DNA from: Actinomyces sp.
Lineage (GTDB): Bacteria; Actinomycetota; Actinomycetes; Actinomycetales; Actinomycetaceae
Direction of reading: 5' to 3'
Assembly: GCA_018375675.1 (NCBI GenBank)
Contig: JAHACW010000046.1
Span: forward strand, 1-17,897
Length of the DNA stretch: 17,897 nucleotides
This document shows, in pieces, positions 1 through 6,344 of this stretch; positions within the stretch are counted from its first letter, which is position 1; the number at the start of each line of letters is the position of its first letter. Both the position numbers and the translations under genes were made by a program. The notes beneath the pieces were generated by a model. That model did no database searches, was not told the origin of the DNA, and saw nothing but the letters and a program-made list of their open reading frames with translations.

Positions 1-24
1 CCCGGGAACCAATCGGTTCCCGGG
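1..24 (-). terminator. Hairpin terminator downstream of ptsI
   Basis: Bases 1-10 and 15-24 are perfect reverse complements (10 bp, CCCGGGAACC arm) around the 4-base loop AATC. The hairpin lies about 30 bases past the ptsI stop codon, where transcription of ptsH-ptsI should end. There is no clear U-tract inside the window on the minus-strand side, because the window ends there. It could also serve a convergent gene outside the window. Confidence 0.65.
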
Positions 25-54
25 CCCACCCCGTTGCGTGTCAGAAGCGTCGAA

Positions 55-1737
55 TCAGAGCAGATCCAGCATCGCCGGAGCCACCAGCTTCAGGACGTTC
101 TCGCGGCCTTCCTTCGCGTTGGGCGCATCCACCGCGTAGGCGGCCATCTGCTGGCAGGTCGCCAGGTCGTGCATGCGCAGGGCGGCGCGCACGGACTTGA
201 CCTTCGACGGTGCCATCGACAGGGAGGCGACACCCAGGCCCGTGAGGACCAGGGCCAGCAGCGGGTCGCCGCCCGCCTCGCCACACACGCCAATCGGCTT
301 GCCCGTCGCGCGACCGCCGTTGCAGGCGTGGCGGATCATCTCGAGGACCGCGGGCTGCCACGGATCCAGGAGGGGCGCCAGGTTGCCGTCCAGACGGTCG
401 GCGGCCATCGTGTACTGGGTCAGGTCGTTCGTGCCGATAGACGCGAAGTCCACGATCGATAGGAGCTGCTCGGCGCGCAGAGCGGCCGCGGGCACCTCGA
501 TCATGATGCCGACCTTGGGCAGGCCGTAGCCTCGCGCCTTGTCGGCGAACCACTGAGCTTCGTCAGCGGTCGACACCATGGGGGCCATGACCCACAGGTC
601 TGCGCCCGTCGCCTTGTGGGCGGCGGCCAGAGCCTGCAGCTGCGTGTCGATGAGGTCCTCTCGCACCTGGCACAGGCGCAGGCCGCGCACACCCAGGGCA
701 GGGTTCTCCTCGGTACCCAGGTCCGCGAAGCTCAGCGGCTTGTCGGCACCCGCGTCGAGCGTACGCACGACGACTCGACGCGACCCGAAGGCCTGGAGGA
801 CCTTCGTGTAGGTATCGGTCTGCTCCTCCAGCGTCGGGGCCTCCGAGCGCTCCAGGAACAGGAACTCCGTGCGGAACAGGCCAGACCCCTCGAGGTCGAC
901 CTTCGACGACTTGATCGCATCGTCAACCGTGCCAATGTTGGCCAGGAGCTTGACGCGGTAGCCGTCGTAGGTCGCCCCCTCGCCGGTCGAGCCAGCCAGG
1001 GCGAGCGCACGGCGACGCGAGCGCTCCTTGAGCAGGTCCACCTCGTCATCGGTGGGGGCGACGATGACCTCGCCGACGCCACCGTCGAGGGCCAGCATCG
1101 TGCCTTCCTCGACAGCCATGATGCCCTCAGCCTTAACGATCGCGGGGATGCCCAGCTGGGCGGCCAGGATAGCCGTGTGCGAGGTAGGGCCGCCGACCTC
1201 GGTGATGATGCCGAGGACGGTCTCCGGGTTCAGGGTCGCGGTCTCTGCGGGAGCCAGGTCGCGGGCCACGAGGACGACGGGGCCGTCGAAGGCCGGCACG
1301 CCGGGTTCGGGCAGGCCGCGCAGCTCGCAGATCGCGCGGTCGCGTACGTCGTACAGGTCGGTCGCACGCTCGGCCATGTAGCCGCCCAGGCCACGCAGCA
1401 TCTGCGCGTAGTCCTCGACAGCGTCATGGACGGCCTGGGTGACACCGAGGCCCTTCTTCAGCTTCTTATCAACGGCCTTGGCCAAGCCGCGGTCACCCGC
1501 GAGCTGGGCGGTGGCCTTGAGGATCGCCTTCGTCTCCTCCGGCGCGTTCGTAGCGCGCTCGCTCAGACGAGCGGAAACGGCTGCGAGCGCCTCACGGACA
1601 CGCGCGCCGTCAGCGGCAGCGTCGATGCTGCCCGGCTCCGTCGTGTCGACGCCGGGGGCAGGCTGGACGATCGCGGCGGGAGCTGCAGCCGTACCGGCGG
1701 AGACGCCGATGCCGTGCAGGACGTCGTGCGTCGCCAT
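55..1737 (-). CDS. ptsI: PTS Enzyme I (phosphoenolpyruvate-protein phosphotransferase)
   Basis: Cytoplasmic first enzyme of the sugar phosphotransferase system: it takes phosphate from phosphoenolpyruvate onto a histidine and passes it to HPr. The 560-residue product has the usual family length. The phosphohistidine motif GGPTSHTAI puts the active His at about residue 187. The PEP-binding signature GSGLFRTEFLF lies in the middle, and the catalytic Cys is in GVCGEAGGDP at about residue 485. The ATG at 1737 has AGGAG nearby and starts only 4 bases after the ptsH stop, so the two genes form a ptsH-ptsI operon with probable translational coupling. The hairpin at 1-24 should end the transcript. 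Domain order (HPr-binding/phosphohistidine part first, PEP-binding barrel second) is intact, with no sign of frameshift. The assignment is very secure. Confidence 0.97.
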   Translation of the reverse strand: MATHDVLHGIGVSAGTAAAPAAIVQPAPGVDTTEPGSIDAAADGARVREALAAVSARLSERATNAPEETKAILKATAQLAGDRGLAKAVDKKLKKGLGVTQAVHDAVEDYAQMLRGLGGYMAERATDLYDVRDRAICELRGLPEPGVPAFDGPVVLVARDLAPAETATLNPETVLGIITEVGGPTSHTAILAAQLGIPAIVKAEGIMAVEEGTMLALDGGVGEVIVAPTDDEVDLLKERSRRRALALAGSTGEGATYDGYRVKLLANIGTVDDAIKSSKVDLEGSGLFRTEFLFLERSEAPTLEEQTDTYTKVLQAFGSRRVVVRTLDAGADKPLSFADLGTEENPALGVRGLRLCQVREDLIDTQLQALAAAHKATGADLWVMAPMVSTADEAQWFADKARGYGLPKVGIMIEVPAAALRAEQLLSIVDFASIGTNDLTQYTMAADRLDGNLAPLLDPWQPAVLEMIRHACNGGRATGKPIGVCGEAGGDPLLALVLTGLGVASLSMAPSKVKSVRAALRMHDLATCQQMAAYAVDAPNAKEGRENVLKLVAPAMLDLL

Positions 1738-1741
1738 TAGC

Positions 1742-2008
1742 TCACTCCTGGTCGAGGTCGCGCGAGAGCAGCTCGACGAGCGAGTCGAGCACCGCGCCCG
1801 CGGAATCGTCCTCGGTGGACAGGGTGACGACGTCGCCGTGCTTGGCGCCCAGGGTCATGATTTCGAGGAGCGACGCGGCGTCGGCCTCCTCGCCATCGAA
1901 AGCGATGGTGACCTCGACGCCGGAGTCATCAACGGCCTCGGCGAGGACGGAAGCGGGGCGTGCGTGGAGGCCAACGGAGGAACCAATTGCAACGGTGCGG
2001 GAAATCAT
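1742..2008 (-). CDS. ptsH: Phosphocarrier protein HPr
   Basis: Small cytoplasmic phosphocarrier that receives phosphate from Enzyme I on His15 and hands it to sugar-specific EIIA domains. The 88-residue product shows the canonical SSVGLHARPAS active-site segment with His exactly at 15 and Arg at 17. Ser is at 46 in AASLLEIM, the position phosphorylated by HPr kinase in Firmicutes; no such kinase is visible here. The start at 2008 was chosen because the reading frame upstream of it looks non-coding, MISRTVAIGS is a normal HPr N-terminus, and AAAGGA sits 7 bases before the ATG. It is the first gene of the ptsH-ptsI pair. Its likely partner in this window is the EIIBCA permease at 4118-6133. Confidence 0.95.
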   Translation of the reverse strand: MISRTVAIGSSVGLHARPASVLAEAVDDSGVEVTIAFDGEEADAASLLEIMTLGAKHGDVVTLSTEDDSAGAVLDSLVELLSRDLDQE

Positions 2009-2066
2009 GATCGTTCCTTTCAAATGCGGGTATGTCCATCGTGAGACACAGGTGCCCGTACGGCCC

Positions 2067-2094
2067 ATGGTAACGGGCTTAGATACCCACGCAA
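2067..2094 (-). promoter_or_regulatory. Possible ptsH promoter
   Basis: On the minus strand TTGCGT (2089-2094) and TACCAT (2067-2072) are 16 bases apart, which would give a ptsH leader of about 50 bases. Both hexamers are imperfect, and other A/T-rich candidates exist in the same divergent intergenic region, so this is only a best guess. Confidence 0.3.
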
Positions 2095-2253
2095 AACCCG
2101 ATATCACGGACAGTGACATGGGATACATCACCCTCGTAAATGCCGAAAAACCATGCGACAACAGGCTTCTCCACCGACCGAGAACATGCCACTACGCAGT
2201 GCCCAGCTCCGGCCTCGCCGACGTGACGCGAGACTCCCCTCCACCTCACCAAC

Positions 2254-2259
2254 TACACT
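2254..2259 (+). promoter_or_regulatory. Possible -10 element of the LacI-family gene
   Basis: TACACT lies 34 bases before the ATG at 2294 and fits the actinobacterial TANNNT -10 pattern. No convincing -35 element is seen 16-18 bases upstream. The leader between it and the gene carries a strong ribosome binding site (AAGGAGG at 2281-2287). Confidence 0.35.
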
Positions 2260-2293
2260 GGAGATGTACCGAGCGAAGGAAAGGAGGGCGCGC

Positions 2294-3319
2294 ATGAGTT
2301 CACGCGAACCCACGCTGGCCGATGTCGCCGAGCTGGCCGGAGTGAGCCTGACGACCGTGTCGCGCGTTCTCAACAACCGCGGGTACCTGTCGGAGAAGAC
2401 AAAGAAGAATGTCGCCGACGCGATCGAGACGCTCGGCTACCGCCCGAACTCGCTGGCTCGCGCCCTGCACGGCAAGCGCACGCAGACGGTCGGCCTCATT
2501 GTTCCCGCGGTCTCCCTCCCCTTCTTCGGCGAGCTGGCCGTCGAGGTCGAAAACGCCCTCGCCGATGCCAGGTATCGCATCCTCATTTGTAATTCCATGG
2601 GCCGTGCGGACCGCGAGCGCGAGTACCTGTCACTCCTCGTGGGAAACCGCGTGGACGGCATTATTTCGGGCGCCCACAACGAGGGCTTGGGTGAGTACGA
2701 CACGATCCGCATGCCCCTGGTGACGATCGACCGCGAGCTGAGCCCGTCCATCCCGAACGTGCGCTGCGCGAATGAGGAGGCTGGCGCCATGGCGACGCGC
2801 GCCCTCATCGAGGGCGGGTGCCGCCATCCCCTGCTGCTCACGTCCCGTTCGGGTCCGCGCAATCTGCGCGAGGCCGGTTACCGTACCGAGGTCGAGCGCG
2901 CGGGTCTGACGCCGCGCGTGGTCACCGTAGCCTTCGATACGCCGACGCCACAGCGTTTCGCGATGGTTCGCGATGCCCTGGACGAGGCCCGCGCCACTGC
3001 CCCCGTCGACGGGGTGTTCGCGACCGACGATCTGGCGGCCGCCGAGGTCCTCGAGTGGGCGCGCACGCGCAACCTGTCGGTGCCCACTGACCTGTCCATC
3101 ATCGGTTTCGACGGCACGGAGACGATGCGCCGCGCCCTCCCCCACTTGGCGACGATCCGCCAGCCCATTGAGGAGATCGCTCGGGCTGCTGTGTCGATCC
3201 TCCTCGACCAGATCGAGGGCGAGGCTTCACGTTCCTCATCCGACGAGGCCGGGGCTCCCCACGCTCAGACGGTCGAGTTCCCGGGCTCCCTGATTCCGGG
3301 GCGTTCGATCAGCGCCTGA
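2294..3319 (+). CDS. LacI/GalR-family transcriptional regulator
   Basis: Sugar-responsive DNA-binding repressor of 341 residues, the normal family size. The N-terminal helix-turn-helix (TLADVAELAGVSLTTVSRVLN, about residues 7-27) is followed by the hinge helix RPNSLARALHGKRTQTVG and a periplasmic-binding-protein-like effector domain, with typical late motifs FATDDLAAAEVL, IIGFDGTE and LATIRQP. The ATG at 2294 was preferred over an upstream start in the same frame because AAGGAGG precedes it by 6 bases and the HTH then sits at the usual place. It is divergent from ptsH-ptsI and convergent with the sucrose PTS gene. The CG-centred palindrome at 6204-6213 in the PTS promoter is a plausible target, so a sucrose-operon repressor (ScrR-like) role is inferred, not shown. 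Confidence 0.9.
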   Translation: MSSREPTLADVAELAGVSLTTVSRVLNNRGYLSEKTKKNVADAIETLGYRPNSLARALHGKRTQTVGLIVPAVSLPFFGELAVEVENALADARYRILICNSMGRADREREYLSLLVGNRVDGIISGAHNEGLGEYDTIRMPLVTIDRELSPSIPNVRCANEEAGAMATRALIEGGCRHPLLLTSRSGPRNLREAGYRTEVERAGLTPRVVTVAFDTPTPQRFAMVRDALDEARATAPVDGVFATDDLAAAEVLEWARTRNLSVPTDLSIIGFDGTETMRRALPHLATIRQPIEEIARAAVSILLDQIEGEASRSSSDEAGAPHAQTVEFPGSLIPGRSISA

Positions 3320-3340
3320 GCACCTCACGTGCTGCGAGGC
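3314..3340 (+). terminator. Probable terminator overlapping the LacI-family stop codon
   Basis: GCCT (3314-3317) pairs with AGGC (3337-3340) and AGCAC (3319-3323) with GTGCT (3329-3333), leaving a small bulge and a 5-base loop. TTTCACCATTTT follows. The imperfect stem and interrupted U-tract make it moderate. Confidence 0.45.
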
Positions 3341-3403
3341 TTTCACCATTTTCCGCTGCCCCGGGTTATTTCTTGACCGGCGAGGGCCCACAGGTCCGCA
3401 CGC

Positions 3404-3576
3404 GGATAGGTTATCCGCATCCGGATAGGTTATTGGCATGCGGATAGGTTAATAAGCTATCCGTATCGTCATAACCTATCCACATCGTCATAACCTATCC
3501 GGATGCCCATTGCCTCTGTGCGTGCAGATCACCTATCCGAGTGTTCGGCCCCAATGTGCGGGCACGCCACCTACCC
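3404..3576. repeat. 19-bp-phased array of an 11-bp motif in two facing orientations
   Basis: GGATAGGTTAT occurs on plus at 3404, 3423 and 3442 (the last matching 10 of 11). Its reverse complement ATAACCTATCC follows at 3452 (10 of 11), 3471, 3490 and 3528 (10 of 11), with decayed copies in register at 3509 (6 of 11) and 3566 (8 of 11). Neighbouring copies are exactly 19 bases apart, or a multiple of 19. The two blocks mirror each other around base 3452: 3404 pairs with 3500, 3423 with 3481, and 3442 with 3462. The 8-base spacers are mostly variable, but GCATCCGGATAGGTTAT (3417-3433) is perfectly inverted at 3490-3506. This looks like an array of protein-binding sites or a palindromic small repeat element. 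No function can be assigned. Confidence 0.8.
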
Positions 3577-3608
3577 ACGAGCGCGCGTCAACAAAAATCG
3601 CGTCGGCT

Positions 3609-3755
3609 CGCACGTTAACCCGCTAAGTGGAGCCTTAGCCCTTCAATGCGCACGTTAACCCGCTAAGTGGAGCGCGGGCCCCCTGTCCATGCTCCACTAG
3701 TAGGGCCCAGATGCGCATTAGCGGGTTAACACCGCCACCTCAAGGGCCCAGATGC
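3609..3755. repeat. Second repeat family: two exact 25-bp copies plus interrupted inverted copies
   Basis: A 25-base sequence beginning CGCACGTTAACCCGCTAA and ending GTGGAGC is identical at 3609-3633 and 3649-3673, a 40-base period. An inverted copy follows, split in two: GCTCCAC at 3691-3697 and TTAGCGGGTTAAC at 3718-3730, with 20 extra bases between the halves. Part of that insert, AGGGCCCAGATGC (3702-3714), recurs at 3743-3755. As in the preceding array, direct copies come first and inverted ones after. The full element boundaries are unclear. Confidence 0.75.
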
Positions 3756-3805
3756 CGGCACCTCGTCGAGCCCCTCTCGTCATCGCCGTCGGCAGCCTCC
3801 CCTAC

Positions 3806-3916
3806 ATTTCGCATGCAATTCCTCGGCGCCACATTCCACGACGCCGCAAAAACCGCGAAATACCAACACCTTCGATTCAGATCCTGAAATACCCGCAGGT
3901 GAATTGCATGCGAAAT
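3806..3916. repeat. Perfect 16-bp inverted repeat with 79-base interior
   Basis: ATTTCGCATGCAATTC at 3806-3821 is perfectly complementary to GAATTGCATGCGAAAT at 3901-3916. The interior contains two GAAATACC copies but no convincing gene. It could be a hairpin-forming RNA, a small non-autonomous element with terminal inverted repeats, or paired binding sites. No target-site duplication was evident by eye. Confidence 0.65.
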
Positions 3917-4048
3917 TGCTTGTTCACCGTCGACAGGCCTCGCAGCAGCCACAGACTGTACGGTCGACACCAACAGCGCGAGAACGCGAGCTCCCCGCGA
4001 CGAGTACCACCACAACGAAACGCGCATCCGATACCACCGGCACGACAG

Positions 4049-4091
4049 ACGGGTGGGCGGCACCAGCACAGCGCTGATGCCGCCCACCCGT
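4049..4091 (-). terminator. Terminator of the sucrose PTS gene
   Basis: A perfect 14-bp stem (4049-4062 with 4078-4091, arm ACGGGTGGGCGGCA) with a 15-base loop lies 26 bases after the PTS stop codon. It has no U-tract, as is common for hairpin terminators in high-G+C actinobacteria. Confidence 0.75.
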
Positions 4092-4117
4092 TACGTCGAG
4101 ACTGACTCCCGGAAGGC

Positions 4118-6133
4118 TCAGGCTTCCTTGGGGGCCACGTCGAGCAGCGCGTCGCCGCGCTGGATCTCGCCGCTGGCGACCGGGGTCACCGCGCCGAGCT
4201 TCTTCTTGTTCGTCACGACGACGGGGGTAATCGTCTCGTAACCGGCCTCGCGGATCACGTCGAGGTCGACCTCGGCGAGAACATCGCCGCGGCGCACGAT
4301 GTCACCCTTGGCGACGCGAGGCGTGAAGCCCTTGCCGTCGAGCTTGACGGTGTCCATGCCGACATGGATGAGGACCTGGACGCCGGAGGCGGACTTGAGG
4401 CCGTAGGCGTGGCCAGTCGGGAAGGCGACCGTCACAGTACCGTCGAAGGGGGCGACGACGAGGCCGTCGGCGGGCTCGATGCCGATGCCGGGGCCGAGCA
4501 TGCCCTTGGCGAAGGACTCATCCTTGACCTGCTCGAGCGGAACCACGGTGCCCGCGAGAGGCGAGGCGACGGAGAGGTCAGCCAGCGCCTCGTCGCTGAA
4601 GGACGAGGCCGGGGCGGCAGCCGGGGCCGGGGCGGCCGCGGGAGCCGGAGCGGCGGGGGTCGCCACGGCGGCAGCCACGGGGGCGGCAGCCTTGGCGGCG
4701 GGCGCGCGGCCCTCCATGTCGGCCTTGCCGCGCGTCATGGCATAGGCGAAAGTGAAGCCGAAGGACAGAACGAAGACGAGGACCTCGAGGGCAAGGTAGG
4801 CCGGGATCGACTTCGGCACGATCGACACGAAGCCGACAAAGCCGGCGGCACCCAGGGCTTGACCGCGCACGTTCAGCAGGGCGACGCCCGCGGAGCCGAT
4901 GGCGGCCGCGGCCATGGCGCAGAAGAAGGGCCAGCGCAGGCGCAGGTTGACGCCGAAGATGGCGGGCTCGGTGATGCCGAAGACCGCGGAGGCGCCACCC
5001 GCGCCGGCCAGGCCCTTGAGCTTGGCGTCGCGGGTCTTGAAGAAGACGGCCAGGGCAGCCGCGCCCTGAGCGACGTTCGCCATGGAGGCGACGGGGAAGA
5101 TGAAGTCGCCGACGCCGCCGTTGACGGGCAGGAGCGGGATTTCGATGGCGGGGAAGGACTGGTGCAGGCCGGTCACGACGATCGGGCTGTAGACGAGGCC
5201 GAAGAGAAGACCACCGAAGACGCCGAGGGTCGAGTAGGTCCAGTTAATACCCCAGGTCAGGTACTCGGCAGCCACACGGGTGACGGGGCCGATGATCGTG
5301 AAGGCCAGGAAGCCGGTGACCAGCATCGTGATGAGCGGGGTGAGCAGGAAGTCCGCGGTGCCCTTGAGGACCTTGTGCAGGCTCTTCTCGATGAGGCACA
5401 TAACGTAGGTGACAGCCAGGGTCGGGATGACCTGCGCCTGGTAGCCGATCTTGGCGACATCCATGCCGAAGATGTGCCAGTAACTAACCTGCGCCTCACC
5501 GGCGAGCGCCGCGCCCGTATTCCAGGCGTTGAGCAGGTCGGAGGAAACCATGGCCGCGCCGATCGCGGCGCCAAGGTAGACGTTGCCGCCGAAACGCTTA
5601 GCAGCGGAGAAGCCGACGAGGACCGGCAGCGAGGCAAAGGCCGCGGAGGAAACCATGTTGATGAGGGCCGCGTAGTCCGCAATGCCCGGGTACATCTGGG
5701 TCAGCGACTGCTCGCCGAACAGCCCCTCGGCGGTCATGACGTTGTTGATAGCCATCATCAGACCGCCGGCGACCAGCGCCGGGAGGATCGGGACGAAGAT
5801 GTCCGCGATCATCTTGATGAAGCGCGAGAACAGGTTTCCGCCCTTTTCGGCTTCTTCCTTGGCCTCATCCTTGGAGACCTCACGTACGCCATGGTTCGCA
5901 ACCATATTGGCGTAGACCTGGTCAACATCGCCGGGACCGACGATGATCTGGAACATGCCGCCGGCGGCGAATGTGCCCTTCAGATCTTCGTTGTCATCGA
6001 GGGCCTGCTGGTTGATCTTGGACTCGTCCGCGATCACCAGGCGGAGACGGGTTGCGCAGTGTGCTGCTGCGCTGATGTTGGATGCGCCGCCGACTGCTTC
6101 GACGACCTCTCCTGCCACCTTGGCGTGATCCAT
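4118..6133 (-). CDS. ptsS: Sucrose-type PTS permease, fused EIIBCA
   Basis: Membrane sugar transporter that phosphorylates its substrate during uptake, using phosphate from HPr. The 671-residue protein is ordered B-C-A. The EIIB phosphocysteine is in AAHCATRLRL (Cys26). The hydrophobic EIIC part carries the GLHQSFPAIE and GITEPAIFGVNLRLRWPF family motifs. A long Ala/Pro linker follows, then a glucose-type EIIA with GHAYGL and active His about residue 590 in VLIHVGMDTV. From memory it resembles corynebacterial PtsS closely, and the GH32 hydrolase upstream supports sucrose as substrate; trehalose or a beta-glucoside is less likely. I chose the ATG at 6133 because family members begin at this MDH; an in-frame ATG at 6145 is possible, but the AAAGGA motif abuts it. 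It has its own promoter with a LacI-type palindrome and a terminator at 4049-4091. Confidence 0.9.
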   Translation of the reverse strand: MDHAKVAGEVVEAVGGASNISAAAHCATRLRLVIADESKINQQALDDNEDLKGTFAAGGMFQIIVGPGDVDQVYANMVANHGVREVSKDEAKEEAEKGGNLFSRFIKMIADIFVPILPALVAGGLMMAINNVMTAEGLFGEQSLTQMYPGIADYAALINMVSSAAFASLPVLVGFSAAKRFGGNVYLGAAIGAAMVSSDLLNAWNTGAALAGEAQVSYWHIFGMDVAKIGYQAQVIPTLAVTYVMCLIEKSLHKVLKGTADFLLTPLITMLVTGFLAFTIIGPVTRVAAEYLTWGINWTYSTLGVFGGLLFGLVYSPIVVTGLHQSFPAIEIPLLPVNGGVGDFIFPVASMANVAQGAAALAVFFKTRDAKLKGLAGAGGASAVFGITEPAIFGVNLRLRWPFFCAMAAAAIGSAGVALLNVRGQALGAAGFVGFVSIVPKSIPAYLALEVLVFVLSFGFTFAYAMTRGKADMEGRAPAAKAAAPVAAAVATPAAPAPAAAPAPAAAPASSFSDEALADLSVASPLAGTVVPLEQVKDESFAKGMLGPGIGIEPADGLVVAPFDGTVTVAFPTGHAYGLKSASGVQVLIHVGMDTVKLDGKGFTPRVAKGDIVRRGDVLAEVDLDVIREAGYETITPVVVTNKKKLGAVTPVASGEIQRGDALLDVAPKEA

Positions 6134-6203
6134 TGCCGACCACATTCCTTTCTCAAAACCCCACGCGCAACGCCATTGTTACGCCGCGCTGGGCGGTGTG
6201 TAG

Positions 6204-6213
6204 CAATCGATTG
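6204..6213. promoter_or_regulatory. LacI-type operator candidate upstream of the PTS gene
   Basis: CAATCGATTG is a perfect 10-bp palindrome with the central CG typical of LacI/GalR-family operators; the wider sequence TnnCAATCGATTGnnA is also symmetric at its outer pair. It starts just after the -10 element, covering the expected transcription start, a position that would give repression. The LacI-family product encoded at 2294-3319 is the obvious candidate ligand. I found no second copy near ptsH, the regulator gene or the hydrolase gene by eye. Confidence 0.6.
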
Positions 6214-6215
6214 AC

Positions 6216-6245
6216 ATACTACGGGTGGCAGAGTCCTCAATGCAA
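6216..6245 (-). promoter_or_regulatory. Promoter of the sucrose PTS gene
   Basis: On the minus strand TTGCAT (6240-6245) and TAGTAT (6216-6221) are separated by 18 bases. The leader to the start at 6133 is about 75 bases. The hydrolase terminator at 6298-6332 lies just upstream, so this promoter is needed to transcribe the PTS gene separately. Confidence 0.6.
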
Positions 6246-6297
6246 GGCGCGTCGGACATCGTCTCAGGTCAGAACATGAGAGACCGCACACATACGA

Positions 6298-6332
6298 CGA
6301 GGCCGTGGCCACTGTGAGCAGCCACGGCCTCG
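6298..6332 (-). terminator. Terminator of the GH32 hydrolase gene
   Basis: A 12-bp perfect stem (6298-6309 with 6321-6332, arm CGAGGCCGTGGC) with an 11-base loop lies 12 bases past the hydrolase stop codon. It separates the hydrolase transcript from the PTS promoter downstream. Confidence 0.7.
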
Positions 6333-6344
6333 CGCACGGGTCGT

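Larger units (their letters stand above)
3320..4117. other. Gene-free, repeat-rich convergent intergenic region
   Basis: This stretch of about 800 bases separates the convergent LacI-family and PTS genes. The open frames in it (for example 3752-4105 on plus and 3740-4087 on minus) give low-complexity Arg/Pro-rich products with no recognisable domain and no good ribosome binding site, so I do not call them genes. It holds three repeat structures, listed separately: a 19-bp phased array, a family of 25-bp repeats at 40-bp spacing, and a 16-bp inverted repeat. The PTS terminator lies at its right end. The core of the first array is about 44% G+C by hand count, clearly below the flanking genes. 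Confidence 0.75.

Noticed and set aside
616..1740. 374-codon plus-strand open frame opposite ptsI
   Set aside because: It is the antisense shadow of a clearly real Enzyme I gene, typical of high-G+C DNA; the same applies to the long plus-strand frames at 4364-6214, 6828-7961 and 7958-9784.
3411..3484. DnaA-box cluster (TTATCCGCA at 3411, CTATCCACA at 3476)
   Set aside because: Only two near matches, each with one mismatch, and most array copies do not fit a DnaA box. No dnaA or dnaN is nearby. The resemblance follows from the array motif.
3404..3546. CRISPR-like array
   Set aside because: Repeat units are 11 bp with 8-bp spacers and change orientation; true CRISPR repeats are 23-50 bp, unidirectional and have spacers of about 30 bp. 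No cas genes are present.
3711..3733. dif-like XerC/XerD site (TGCGCATTAGCGGGTTAAC)
   Set aside because: It resembles parts of dif but is too short, lacks the 11-6-11 layout and is better explained as one copy of the 40-bp repeat family.
3752..4105. 117-codon plus-strand open frame in the convergent gap
   Set aside because: The product is Arg/Pro/His-rich without domain, there is no good ribosome binding site, and the frame runs over the 16-bp inverted repeat and the PTS terminator.
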